A stretch of DNA of 64,000 nt from an uncultured Prevotellaceae bacterium. Its GTDB lineage: Bacteria; Bacteroidota; Bacteroidia; Bacteroidales; Bacteroidaceae. How positions within the stretch are numbered: position 1 is the first letter of the stretch; every line of letters starts with the position of its first letter. The position numbers were made by a program, and so were the translations under genes. Below the pieces are notes generated by a model that worked only from the letters and a program-made list of their open reading frames with translations, made no database searches and was not told the origin of the DNA. Location: positions 176,210 through 240,209 of the forward strand of contig ONMA01000001.1 in assembly GCA_900318815.1 (NCBI GenBank), in the 5' to 3' direction. Below, piece after piece: positions 1-9,700 of the stretch.

Positions 1-794
1 AACTGGTCAATCCAGCCTTGTAGCTTCACGTAGTCGACCTTATCTCCCTCCTTGCGCAGGAATACTCCAAGGTCGCAAAGCCACAGAAGCAACATGTTAT
101 TGGCCGTGAGTAGGTGGCAGGCAACCCCCGAAAGAATGTGAAGCAATTGCAGGGTGGGCGGCAGAAACTCGATGGTGGTGCCGTTGAGGTTGATTGTGTT
201 GGGGGGGCACTCGCGGAACTCCTTTTCCACGATGTTTTGCAGGGCATTGTCGTTCTTGCCGTTGCTGAAACTGGCAATGCGGTGCAAGTGGTTCACTTGT
301 ACATCCTGCCACCGATAGCTCATGGTGGAGTGGGAGTTGCCCGTGGCCGATTCACCATGACAAACGGCCCATCGGTCGGCTTTCATGCGCTGGGTTATGA
401 ATGGATAGAAGATGTCGATGCTTCCAAAGGCCCTGTGCGATGGCATGTCGTAGAGCAAGGCAGAGGCATGGGCGTGTACCAAGATGGGGCGCACCTGCAT
501 GGAGCCGCCTAAGATTGACAGCAACTCTGTGAGTGTACGGTTGGTCTGTTGGCTGTTCTGTCTGAATTCTTCTGTAGACTGCTTCCACTGGTCAGCAAGC
601 GAGGGAGGTATCTGCAGGAAGAACTGGTTTCTGCACCGATCAATGCCGTCATAGAGTAAAGACGCGACACCGTGCATCGTGGCGAAATGGAACACCTGAT
701 ACCATTTCCAGGCCGACATGGGCTCAATCTGTTCACTATCATTGAAGACTCCTATTCGGAGCAGACGGAAGAAGTTACGTTTAGTGATGTCCAT
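1..794 (-). CDS. Nucleotidyltransferase-family-like protein (N-terminal part, cut by window edge)
   Basis: The frame opens at ATG 794-792 and stays open to the left edge, so 264 N-terminal residues are visible and the C-terminus is missing. A segment reading SHRAFGSIDIFYPF resembles the acidic strand of the large Bacteroidota nucleotidyltransferase family (PF14907-like), where one normally finds GDIDL; the H-x-A-x-x-LYD block just before it also fits. The substrate is unknown. It starts 18 bases after the NhaC-type antiporter gene and on the same strand, so it is probably the last visible gene of a leftward transcript. The family call rests on these motifs only; the gene itself is clear because the frame is long and uninterrupted. 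Confidence 0.6.
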   Translation of the reverse strand, partial: MDITKRNFFRLLRIGVFNDSEQIEPMSAWKWYQVFHFATMHGVASLLYDGIDRCRNQFFLQIPPSLADQWKQSTEEFRQNSQQTNRTLTELLSILGGSMQVRPILVHAHASALLYDMPSHRAFGSIDIFYPFITQRMKADRWAVCHGESATGNSHSTMSYRWQDVQVNHLHRIASFSNGKNDNALQNIVEKEFRECPPNTINLNGTTIEFLPPTLQLLHILSGVACHLLTANNMLLLWLCDLGVFLRKEGDKVDYVKLQGWIDQ

Positions 795-812
795 TTTACG
801 AGTGTGTATGTC

Positions 813-2084
813 CTATGAATAGCGATGAGGATAGCGCAGAAGGATGGCCAGCAGGGCAGCAATGCCCGTGGCCAGTGGGTAGTAGAGGTAGGGAACGATG
901 CTCGCGGGGTTGAGCGAGGCAAGTCCGGCCGCCATGAGTAGCTGGGCACCGTAGGGGATGGAGCCTTGTACGGCACAGGAGAACGTGTCGAGCAAAGAGG
1001 CGCATTTGCGCGGGTCGAGCTGGAACCGTTCTCCTATGCGTCGCGCAATGCCTCCCACGGTGATGATGGCCACGGTGTTGTTGGCCGTACACACATCCAC
1101 CACGCTCACCAACGCACCAATGGAAAGCTCGGCTCCCCGCTTGCCGCTCACATGGCGCGTCAGCAGTTCTATCAGGTAGTCAATGCCCCCGTTGTGCTTG
1201 ATAATCTCCAGCAGGCCACCTGCCAGCATGGTAATGATGATGAGTTCGCCCATGCCTACAATGCCGTTTCCCATAGACTGGAACCAGCCGTAGATGTCGA
1301 AAGCTCCCGTCAGAAGACCGATGATGCCCGTGAGCAGAAGGCCCAGAGTGAGTACGGCCATGACGTTGAGTCCGCAGATGGCCGTGACAAGTACTACTAA
1401 GTAGGGCACTACCTTGATGTGTTCCGTATGCGGCACACTGGCAGGCGAGCTGATGTACTGCCCCATGAACAGATAGATACACAGGATGACGATGGCGGCA
1501 GGCACCACGATGAAGAAATTGACGCGGAACTTATCGCTGAGTTTGCATCCTTGCGTCTGCGTGGCTACAATCGTCGTATCGCTGATGAACGAGAGGTTGT
1601 CACCGAAAAGAGAACCGCCCACGACCACCGCTACCACGAGGGGCACGGCTGTTCCTGTCTGCGAGGCAACGCCAGCGGCAATAGGTGTAAGGGCAACGAT
1701 GGTGCCCACGCTGGTGCCTATGCTGAGCGAGATGAAGCATGCTGCTATAAACAGTCCTGCCAACAACATCTGGCCTGGCAGCAGGGAGAGCGTCAGGTTT
1801 ACCGTCGCGTCAATAGAACCCATGTCCTTGGCCGAGTGGGCAAAAGCACCAGCCAGCACAAAAATCCATATCATGAGCATCATCTGCGGGGCACCGGCAC
1901 CACGGCTGAATACGTTCACACGTCGTGCCAGTTTCCCACGGGTGATGGCTATGGCATAGATACTGCTTGCTACAAAAGCCACGGTGATGGGCACTTTATA
2001 GAAGTCGCGGGCAATGATACTCGTGACCAAGTAAAGCACGATGAACACCGCAAGTGGTGACAGAGCAAGCAGTCCTCGTCTCAT
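813..2084 (-). CDS. nhaC: NhaC-family Na+/H+ antiporter
   Basis: A 423-residue, very hydrophobic inner-membrane protein with about eleven predicted membrane segments. It contains the blocks typical of the NhaC group: SLSIGTSVGTIVALTPIA around residue 120, GGSLFGDNLSFISDTT around residue 155 and a C-terminal VDVCTANNTVAIITVGG block around residue 310. Members exchange Na+ for protons across the inner membrane. The length is slightly short for the family, but both ends look complete. It begins 31 bases after the altronate dehydratase gene and probably shares its transcript. A link between Na+ extrusion and hexuronate use is only inferred from this proximity; some relatives carry other organic-ion exchange activities. 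Confidence 0.85.
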   Translation of the reverse strand: MRRGLLALSPLAVFIVLYLVTSIIARDFYKVPITVAFVASSIYAIAITRGKLARRVNVFSRGAGAPQMMLMIWIFVLAGAFAHSAKDMGSIDATVNLTLSLLPGQMLLAGLFIAACFISLSIGTSVGTIVALTPIAAGVASQTGTAVPLVVAVVVGGSLFGDNLSFISDTTIVATQTQGCKLSDKFRVNFFIVVPAAIVILCIYLFMGQYISSPASVPHTEHIKVVPYLVVLVTAICGLNVMAVLTLGLLLTGIIGLLTGAFDIYGWFQSMGNGIVGMGELIIITMLAGGLLEIIKHNGGIDYLIELLTRHVSGKRGAELSIGALVSVVDVCTANNTVAIITVGGIARRIGERFQLDPRKCASLLDTFSCAVQGSIPYGAQLLMAAGLASLNPASIVPYLYYPLATGIAALLAILLRYPHRYS

Positions 2085-2115
2085 CGGTTCTTGTTACTCG
2101 CTTATTCTGAGGTTG

Positions 2116-3612
2116 TTACAGGGTTACTCCGTTCTTGAAGATGGAAATCTCACGGTAGTCGTTCTCCTCGTTGCGGGCAAGCTGTCCGCTGGCTACGGCC
2201 AGCACCTTGTCGATAAACTCAGGAACGAGCTCCTCCATCGTGCGTCCCTCGACGAGCTGTCCTGCCGAGAAATCCACCCAGTTGGGCTTGCGGCGTGCAA
2301 GAGTGGGATTAGTGGCAATCTTCATCGTGGGAACAAAGGTGCCGAAAGGCGTTCCTCGGCCCGTGGTGAAGAGTACCAAATGACAGCCGCAGGAAGCCAG
2401 AGCAGTAGCGGCCACAAGGTCGTTGCCGGGTGCCGAGAGCAGGTTCAGGCCTATTGACTGTAGGCGGTCGCCATACTCCATCACACCAGAAACGGGCGCA
2501 CGTCCGCACTTCTGCGTACATCCAAGCGCCTTGTCTTCAAGGGTAGAGATACCGCCAGCCTTGTTGCCCGGTGAGGGATTCTCGCCCACAGGCTCTCCGT
2601 GGCTCAGGAAGTAATTCTTGAAATTGTTAATCATGGAAACGGTCTTCTCGAAGAGTTCGGGAGTCTCGCAACGGTTCATCAGGATGGTCTCGGCACCGAA
2701 CATCTCGGGTACCTCGGTCAGTACGCTGGTACCGCCCTGAGCAACGAGCCAGTCGCTGAACTCTCCTACGAGCGGATTGGCGGTAATGCCGCTGAAACCG
2801 TCGCTGCCACCGCACTTCAGACCCACGCGCAGTTTGCTGACGGGTACGTCCTGACGCTTGTCTTCCTTGGCTATGTCGTAGAGTTCACGTAATACCTGCA
2901 TGCCAGCCTCCACCTCGTCGCCCTCTACTTTCTGGGTGATGAGCAGGCGGATGCGGTTCTTGTCGTAGTCGCCCAAGGTCTCCATGAAGGCATCGGGCTG
3001 GTTGTTCTCGCACCCCAGGGCGAGTACCAGCACGGCACCAGCATTGGGATGCAGCACGATGTCGCGCAACACCTTGCGGGTGTTCTCATGGTCGCCCGAA
3101 AGCTGGGAGCAGCCGAAGTTATGATGCCAGGCATAGATGCTGTCCACGCCCTCGCCATTCGTCTCCTTACGCAATTGCTGGGCAAGCCGTTCGGCTATGC
3201 CGTTGACGCATCCCACGGTGGGCACAATCCAAATCTCGTTGCGCACGCCAACGTCGCCGTTCTTACGCACATAGCCCTTAAAGGTGCGGTTCTCTTTCTT
3301 GATATTAAGCTGTTCTCCTACAGGGTTATACGTGTATTCAAGGGTTCCAGACAGGTTGGTCTTCAGATTGTTTTCGTTGATCCACTCGCCAGCCTTTAAG
3401 TCTTTTCGGGCATGGCCGATGGGATAGCCGTACTTAATGATGTTCTCGCCCTCTTTCACGTCGCGCAAGAGTACCTTGTGCCCTGCAGGCACGTCTTCGG
3501 CAAGCGTCACTTGCAGGTCGCCCACTTCGATGATGTCACCTTTTTTCTTTTCTACTAAACAGACAACCACAGAGTCTGCCGGATTGATTCTAAGATAAGT
3601 TTTAAGTTCCAT
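2116..3612 (-). CDS. uxaA: Altronate dehydratase
   Basis: This cytoplasmic enzyme converts D-altronate to 2-keto-3-deoxygluconate (KDG). The 498 residues match the usual length of UxaA. The N-terminal 90 residues form the small SAF-like domain (MELKTYLRINPADSVVVCLV), followed by the catalytic UxaA region with GYVRKNGDVGVRNEIWI, WHHNFGCSQLSGDHENT, ALGCENNQPDAF, GLKCGGSDGFSGITANP and, near the C-terminus, APGNDLVAATALASCGCHLV; the conserved Cys and His residues are those expected for the iron/manganese-dependent family. It lies 27 bases downstream of a LacI-type regulator and opposite the KDG kinase and KDPG aldolase genes, which take its product to pyruvate and glyceraldehyde 3-phosphate. The upstream isomerase and reductase (uxaC, uxaB) are not in the window. 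Confidence 0.95.
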   Translation of the reverse strand: MELKTYLRINPADSVVVCLVEKKKGDIIEVGDLQVTLAEDVPAGHKVLLRDVKEGENIIKYGYPIGHARKDLKAGEWINENNLKTNLSGTLEYTYNPVGEQLNIKKENRTFKGYVRKNGDVGVRNEIWIVPTVGCVNGIAERLAQQLRKETNGEGVDSIYAWHHNFGCSQLSGDHENTRKVLRDIVLHPNAGAVLVLALGCENNQPDAFMETLGDYDKNRIRLLITQKVEGDEVEAGMQVLRELYDIAKEDKRQDVPVSKLRVGLKCGGSDGFSGITANPLVGEFSDWLVAQGGTSVLTEVPEMFGAETILMNRCETPELFEKTVSMINNFKNYFLSHGEPVGENPSPGNKAGGISTLEDKALGCTQKCGRAPVSGVMEYGDRLQSIGLNLLSAPGNDLVAATALASCGCHLVLFTTGRGTPFGTFVPTMKIATNPTLARRKPNWVDFSAGQLVEGRTMEELVPEFIDKVLAVASGQLARNEENDYREISIFKNGVTL

Positions 3613-3639
3613 AAATAAGTTTTTAAATAGTTATGTTTT

Positions 3640-4710
3640 TTATCCGTTGTATGTCCTGCGATAGAATGCCACATTCTCCTTGGTGAGCAGTTCGATGGGC
3701 ATGTAGTTCACGGGGTTCACCTCTTTCTTTAAAACGACTGCCTCGAAAAGAGACTCCACGCAGGAGAATCCTTGGCGGTAGGCATGCTGGGCGATGAGGA
3801 AGGAGATGCTGCCCTGCTTGACGCACTCCTCATTCTTGGGCACCATGTCGTAGCCCATGATCTGTACGTTACGCCGGTTGGTTCGAAGCAGGAAGTCGCC
3901 CACTAAATGAGCCTTCGAGTTGAACGTAATGCAATGGTGTACCTGTGGGTGTGTGGTGAAGAACTCCTCAAGCAGATGGTCGTACTTTTCACGTTTCTCG
4001 TCGAGCGGCAAGTTAAACTCGGTGATGGCGATGTCGGGGAAGTGGTCGTGCATGTAGTGACGGAATCCCGTTTCCCTGTTCGACTGCTGTTTAGAGCCTA
4101 TATGTCCGTTCTTCAGTTGCTTCATAATCATGATTTCCTTCTCCTTCGAGGCGATGAGCATCAGCATGCGGGCTGCGAAATAACCGCTCTGGAACGAGTC
4201 CTGACCGTAGAAGGACAGCGGTTTCAGGTCGGGCAGATAAGAGTCCAAGAGGATGAAGGGAACGTTCGTCTCCTGCAACTGTGAGGCGAAGCGGGTGGTG
4301 ACATCGAGCTTGCCGGGTACCATGATGACGCCGTCGGGGTTTTCTTTCAGGCATTCGTTTGCGGTACGCACAAACGAAGGGGGGTTGAACCGTTCGTAAT
4401 AGAGCAGCTTCAGCGTTATTCCGAAGTCGCGCCTGCGCTCAGTGGCAGCGTGTGCGCCCTGTTCAATCTCATCCCAGTAGGCCTCACTCTCATGCTTAGG
4501 GATAATCAGGTAGAAGGTGTATGACTTGTTGTAGGCTAACGCCGAGGCATACATGTTGGGCTGATAGTCCATCTCTTCAAGTGCCTTGCTCACTTTCTCG
4601 AGTGCTTTTTGAGAAACATTAGGACGGTTGTGCAACACTCTGTCCACGGTGCCCACGCTGACGCCAGCCCGTTCTGCTATATCTTTGATTCTTATTATGT
4701 CTTTCGCCAT
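3640..4710 (-). CDS. LacI-family transcriptional regulator
   Basis: A 356-residue regulator with an N-terminal LacI helix-turn-helix (IRIKDIAERAGVSVGTVDRV, residues about 6-25, followed by LHNRPNVSQKALEKV) and a periplasmic-binding-protein-like sugar domain from about residue 65 (YTFYLIIPKHESEAYWDEI). In the family, binding of a sugar or sugar acid changes operator affinity. It is the first gene of the leftward group and is divergent from the KDG kinase, so it most likely controls both arms through the 180-base space between them. The effector is not known; KDG or an aldonate would fit the neighbours. The start is supported by the adjacent promoter and by the intact HTH right after it. Confidence 0.9.
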   Translation of the reverse strand: MAKDIIRIKDIAERAGVSVGTVDRVLHNRPNVSQKALEKVSKALEEMDYQPNMYASALAYNKSYTFYLIIPKHESEAYWDEIEQGAHAATERRRDFGITLKLLYYERFNPPSFVRTANECLKENPDGVIMVPGKLDVTTRFASQLQETNVPFILLDSYLPDLKPLSFYGQDSFQSGYFAARMLMLIASKEKEIMIMKQLKNGHIGSKQQSNRETGFRHYMHDHFPDIAITEFNLPLDEKREKYDHLLEEFFTTHPQVHHCITFNSKAHLVGDFLLRTNRRNVQIMGYDMVPKNEECVKQGSISFLIAQHAYRQGFSCVESLFEAVVLKKEVNPVNYMPIELLTKENVAFYRRTYNG

Positions 4711-4748
4711 GCGGTCTTTTTATGTGTATATCCTTTGTTTTTGTGATG

Positions 4749-4756
4749 CAAAATTA
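4749..4756 (-). promoter_or_regulatory. -7 box of the LacI-regulator promoter
   Basis: On the minus strand the bases read TAATTTTG, a full match to TAnnTTTG, about 39 bases before the regulator start. It shares the intergenic space with the kdgK promoter. Confidence 0.6.
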
Positions 4757-4830
4757 TAAATAAAATGTGAAACAGCCAAATATAATGAAGTTTTTTCGGC
4801 CTAAGTCTTGCACAAATGAAAAAAAGTAAG

Positions 4831-4838
4831 TAACTTTG
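4831..4838 (+). promoter_or_regulatory. -7 box of the kdgK promoter
   Basis: TAACTTTG matches the Bacteroidota -7 consensus, 52 bases before the kdgK ATG. Divergent placement with the regulator promoter makes this the probable operator region, but no clear palindromic operator was identified by eye. Confidence 0.65.
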
Positions 4839-4890
4839 CCGTGCAAACGAAAAAACAAGTAAATCTATCAAATCAAAAAAGCTAAAAACA

Positions 4891-5913
4891 ATGGCAAAGA
4901 TTGTAACACTTGGCGAGATTATGCTCCGCCTGTCGCCCCAGGGCAACGACCGTTTCATTCAGAGTGAATCATTCCGCATCATCCCTGGCGGTGGTGAGGC
5001 TAACGTGGCTATCTCGGTGGCCAACTATGGCCATGAGGCCTATTTTGTGACTAAGCTGCCGAAGCACGAGATTGGTCAGATTGCCGTGAATGCCATGCGT
5101 CGTTATGGCGTTGACACCCGCTTCATCGCCCGTGGCGGCGACCGTGTAGGACTCTACTATGCCGAGACTGGTGCCTCGATGCGTCCTTCAAAGGTTATCT
5201 ACGACCGTGCCCATAGTGCTATTGCCGAGGCCAATCCTTCTGATTTTGACTTTGATGCCATCATGGAAGGTGCTGCCTGGTTCCACTGGAGCGGCATTAC
5301 CCCTGCTATCAGCGACAAGGCTGCCGAGCTTACCAAGCTGGCTTGTGAGGCTGCCAAGCGTCATGGGGTGACTGTTTCTGTCGACCTGAACTTCCGCAAG
5401 AAGCTGTGGACTTCGGAGAAGGCCATCTCTATTATGCGCCCGCTGATGAAATATGTAGATGTCTGCATTGGCAATGAGGAAGATGCCGAGCTTTGTCTTG
5501 GCTTCAAGCCCGACGCAGACGTGGAGGGTGGCCAGACGGATGCCGCCGGTTACGAGGGCATCTTCAAGCAGATGAAGCAGGAGTTTGGCTTCAAGTATGT
5601 CGTTTCTACGCTTCGCGAGAGCTTTAGTGCCACGTTCAACGGCTGGAAGGCCTTGATTTACGATGGCAATGAGTTCTATCAGTCAAAGCGTTACGAGATT
5701 AATCCTATCATCGACCGCGTGGGTGGCGGCGACTCATTCTCGGGTGGTCTTATTCATGGCCTGCTGACCAAGCCGACACAGGGTGAGGCCCTGGAGTTTG
5801 CTGTAGCAGCATCGGCCCTGAAGCACACCATTAATGGTGACTTCAACCTGGTGAGCACCGAGGAGGTGGAAGCTCTGGCAGGTGGCAACGCAAACGGTCG
5901 TGTACAACGCTAA
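4891..5913 (+). CDS. kdgK: 2-keto-3-deoxygluconate kinase (PfkB family)
   Basis: A 340-residue PfkB/ribokinase-fold sugar kinase that by context phosphorylates KDG to KDPG. The N-terminal substrate/dimer motif GGGEANVAISVANYGH lies at about residues 33-48, and the C-terminal ATP-anion-hole motif DRVGGGDSFSGGLIHG contains the catalytic base Asp281. Spacing between the two and total length fit the family. The downstream KDPG aldolase and the divergent altronate dehydratase make KDG the best-supported substrate; without them other ketose substrates would be possible. The gene is the first of a rightward operon (kdgK, DUF4177-like microprotein, eda) starting from the promoter at 4831. Confidence 0.9.
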   Translation: MAKIVTLGEIMLRLSPQGNDRFIQSESFRIIPGGGEANVAISVANYGHEAYFVTKLPKHEIGQIAVNAMRRYGVDTRFIARGGDRVGLYYAETGASMRPSKVIYDRAHSAIAEANPSDFDFDAIMEGAAWFHWSGITPAISDKAAELTKLACEAAKRHGVTVSVDLNFRKKLWTSEKAISIMRPLMKYVDVCIGNEEDAELCLGFKPDADVEGGQTDAAGYEGIFKQMKQEFGFKYVVSTLRESFSATFNGWKALIYDGNEFYQSKRYEINPIIDRVGGGDSFSGGLIHGLLTKPTQGEALEFAVAASALKHTINGDFNLVSTEEVEALAGGNANGRVQR

Positions 5914-5925
5914 TATTTATAAACG

Positions 5926-6063
5926 ATGAAGCATTTCGAGTATAAAGTGATTTCTTCGGTGATAGGAACCGAGAAGAAACTGAACAAGTTAGGCTTTGAG
6001 GGCTGGGAGCTTGTAGCGGTATTTGACTGTCGCTTGTATTTGAAACGCGAATATAATGATTGA
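5926..6063 (+). CDS. DUF4177-like microprotein (45 residues)
   Basis: A short frame between kdgK and eda encodes 45 residues beginning [10 protein letters not shown] and ending LYLKREYND. The pattern EYKV, then [14 protein letters not shown], then a final LKRE is the signature of the small DUF4177 family, whose function is unknown. It starts 12 bases after the kdgK stop, and its TGA is separated from the eda ATG by two bases, so the three genes are almost surely one transcript with coupled translation. Conservation of the aromatic/GWE core argues that it is a true gene. A role in tuning KDG/KDPG flux is only a guess from position. Confidence 0.75.
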   Translation: MKHFEYKVISSVIGTEKKLNKLGFEGWELVAVFDCRLYLKREYND

Positions 6064-6065
6064 TT

Positions 6066-6734
6066 ATGGCAAAGTTTGATAAAATAGCCGTTTTAAAGAA
6101 GATTGGTGAAACGGGTATGGTGCCCGTGTTCTATCACAAAGACTTGGAGACCTGTAAGAATGTGGTGAAAGCTTGCTACGAGGGCGGTGTTCGCGCATTC
6201 GAGTTTACTAACCGTGGCGATTTTGCTCATGAAATCTTCGGCGAACTGGTGAAGTGGGCCGACAAGGAGTGCCCTGAGCTGGCATTAGGTATTGGCTCGG
6301 TGGTCGACGCTCCCACGGCAGGTCTCTATCTGCAGCTGGGTGCCAACTTCGTGGTGGGGCCGCTGTTCAATCCCGAGATTGCTCCTGTGTGTAACCGCCG
6401 TCTCGTTCCCTATTGCCCGGGATGCATGACTGTGTCGGAAATCGGCAAGGCTCAGGAACTGGGTTGCGACCTGACGAAGGTGTTCCCCGGCGATGTGGTA
6501 GGTCCCAACATGGTGAAAGGCCTGAAGGCTCCCATGCCTTGGTCTAAGATTATGGTGACTGGCGGTGTGGCTCCCGAGGAGGAGAACCTCACCAAGTGGT
6601 TCAAGGCTGGTGTGTTCTGCGTGGGTATGGGTTCGAAGCTCTTCCCCAGCGACAAGGTAAAGGCTGGCGACTGGCAGTATGTCACCGACAAGTGCCGTGA
6701 GGCTTTGGGCTATGTAGCCAAGGCTCGTGCATAG
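6066..6734 (+). CDS. eda: KDPG / 4-hydroxy-2-oxoglutarate aldolase
   Basis: A 222-residue class I aldolase that cleaves KDPG to pyruvate and glyceraldehyde 3-phosphate. Visible motifs are MVPVFYHKD at the start of the barrel, the Glu-containing [10 protein letters not shown], the [19 protein letters not shown] strand, and the Schiff-base lysine in [10 protein letters not shown] (Lys138), followed by the phosphate-binding [16 protein letters not shown] 6066 is chosen rather than an in-frame TTG six bases earlier, because the earlier one overlaps the stop of the microprotein. It completes the altronate-KDG-KDPG route encoded on both sides of 4800. Confidence 0.92.
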   Translation: MAKFDKIAVLKKIGETGMVPVFYHKDLETCKNVVKACYEGGVRAFEFTNRGDFAHEIFGELVKWADKECPELALGIGSVVDAPTAGLYLQLGANFVVGPLFNPEIAPVCNRRLVPYCPGCMTVSEIGKAQELGCDLTKVFPGDVVGPNMVKGLKAPMPWSKIMVTGGVAPEEENLTKWFKAGVFCVGMGSKLFPSDKVKAGDWQYVTDKCREALGYVAKARA

Positions 6735-6777
6735 GATTCTATTTCTATATATTTGTAGTTGGTAAAAGGTTAGAGAG

Positions 6778-9700
6778 ATGAGATGTCTGTTTGTTTCATT
6801 TCCTAGCCTTTTATTTTTGTTTCTCCTTCTTCTTGTCGCTGCTTGTTCGCCATCGGAAGAACGTCATTTAGCTGAGGCAAACAACGTGTTTGCCTATACT
6901 AACCATTATCGTTCGCTCGACTCAACGGCATACTTTGCCCATGAAGCCATGCGACTATCTACAGGCGACGACGATATAGTGGCCGAGGCGATGAACCATC
7001 TGGCCTACGTCGACCTGGCTCGCATGCACTACGAACAGGCTAAACTGCGACTTGATTCCATTCCCGGCATTACCGATAACCAGATAGAACTGCTCGTTGC
7101 CTACGTGCAGCAGATGCGCTTATGCCAGCGCCGCAGCAACAACCGCGAGTTCTACACCTATCGCGAGCGGGCCCTCCGTGCTCTTGCCCGCATCGACGAA
7201 GAGCGTCAGCAGCTCAATCCCCATCAGCAGCGACGGCTGCTCTATGCCGAATCAGAACTTGCTATCGTTGAGAGCACCTATTTCTATTATGTGGGACTGG
7301 AACTTCAGTCCGTTCGGGCATTGCAGCAAATACCCGCTGACCTACAGGCAGATACGGCCCAATGGCTCAACTATCTTTATAACGTCGGGGCAGGAGGCAT
7401 CGTTAGTGCCGCTACCCAGGAAGAGGTCGACCAGAAAGAGTTCGACCACCTGATGCGTTGCTATCTTACGTCCCTGCAAGCTGGCTATCCTTATTTTCAG
7501 GCTAATTCGCTGGAGGCCATTGCCGAACATCTGGCCGTACCCTCAACACGCGAGCGCTTAGTGGCCGACAACCTTCCAGCCATGAAGTTCCTTGTGCCGG
7601 CTTCCTGGGATTTGCCCGACAGCCAGTTGCCCATCTACTTAGCCGAACAGTCGCTCTTGCTGTTCCAGCAGTTTGGCGATGTCTATCAGGTGGCGGGTGC
7701 CTACCGCACATTGGCCACCTGTTACCGCTCGCAAGGCGACTATGAATCGGCACTCTACTACCTCGAACAGTCGCTCAGCGATAGTGCCATCTATCAGGCT
7801 CCTGACCTCATTGCCAGCATACGCGAACAACTCTCGGTGGCCTACGCGGCGGTGAACGATAAGGCTGCCAGCGATCATAATCGCAATCTATACCTCGACT
7901 TGCAAGAGCAGACACGTCAGGACAGGCAGCTTGAAGCACGAGCCGAACAGCTGGAAGACACCTCCTCGCAACTGAACCTGCTTCTCTGTGCCGTCCTTGT
8001 AGCTATTCTGCTATTAGTATTCGTACTCTGGCTCTTCAACAGGATGTATCAGCGGTACAAGTCGGCAGCGGAAACTGATGTGCAGGAACAGCTTGCCGTA
8101 CATCGTCTGCACCTTGAAGCCGCCCAGCGTCTCCATCTGGAGCAGCGTGCCAAGGTGTCGCTGATGATCAGCATTACGCCTTTCATCGACCGCATGCTTG
8201 GCGAAATAAAAGGCCAGCGTCCTGGTGCGCTCGACTATATCCGTGAACTCACCGACAAAATCAACGAGCAGAACGATGTGCTTACTGACTGGATTCAACT
8301 GCGCAAAGGCGAACTGAACATCAAGATTGAGTCTTTCCCCTTGCAGCAACTGTTCGACATTCTGGCCAAGGGGCATGCTAATTTTTCCATGAAGGGCATT
8401 CAATTGAACATCGTTCCCACGAGTGCCACCGTGAAAGCTGACCTCGTGCTGACGCTCTTCATGCTGAACACGCTGGCCGACAATGCCCGTAAGTTTACCC
8501 CATCGGGGGGAGCTGTAGGCGTATGTGCCACCGAGGCTCCTGAATACGTGGAGATTTCCGTAACTGATACAGGTCAGGGAATGGACGAGGAACAGCTCTC
8601 CCGATTATTCCAATCGAGGATTGAGGTGAAGGATTCGAGCAAGGAGGAGTCTCACGGATTTGGATTGCTCAATTGTAAGGGCATTATCGATAAGTATCGT
8701 AAAACCAGCAAGATATTCTCCGAATGCTTAATTTCTGCTGAGAGTCGGGTGGGGCAGGGCAGTCGCTTCTTCTTCCGCCTGCCCAAGGGCGTAGTGCGCA
8801 TGTTGTTGCCCTTGCTTCTCTTCTTCTCAGGTCTTCAAGCCTATTCTCATGAACAATTAGACCTTGCCAAGACCTATGCTGATTCGGCTTATTTCTCGAA
8901 TGTCAGAGGCTCCTATCTCCAGTCGCTGTTGTATGTGGACTCTTGTCGCCATTGCCTGAACAACTATTACCGAGAACTCACAGCGGGCAACGATACGATG
9001 CTGCTTATAGGCGATCCCTCGGTCATGTCAAACGAGGTGCGTTGGTTCCACGACAGCGTAAAGATAAACTATGGCATCATCCTCGACATCCGCAATGAGG
9101 CTGCTGTGGCAGCCCTTGCCTTGCACGAGTGGGGGCTGTATGCCTATAATAACCGCATTTACACCCAGCTGTTCAAGGAGACTTCGGCCGATACGTCGCT
9201 CTCTGAGTATTGTCGCACTATGGAGCAGTCGCAGGCCAACAAGAGCATAGCCATTGCCCTGTTAGTGCTTGTCTTGTTGGCCGTGGTTCCTGCCTACTTC
9301 TTCTTGTATTACCGTCGGCGCAAGTTGCTGGGCGACGTGGAGCAGATGACCGAGCAGCTACAGGCGGTTGAGATGGAGGAGAGTGTGCTCCACGTGAGTA
9401 ATGCCGTCCTCGACAACTGTCTCTCTGCGCTGAAGCACGAGACGATGTTCTTCCCCAGCCGCATCCGCCAGCTTGTCGACCGTGGCGAGGTGGCTGCCTT
9501 GCCCGAGGTGGCACAGTACTATCGCGAACTTTACGGCCAGCTCAGTATGCAGGCCATGCACCAGGTGAGGGGAGCCAAGCTCCATCTTAAGCCTCTCGAC
9601 CACGAAATCCTGGGCGACGAAGTGCTTGTCGACTATCTTTTCAGCATCCTGCGCAAGCAGTCTGGTGAGAAAAAACTCAATATAGAATACCGTCCATACG

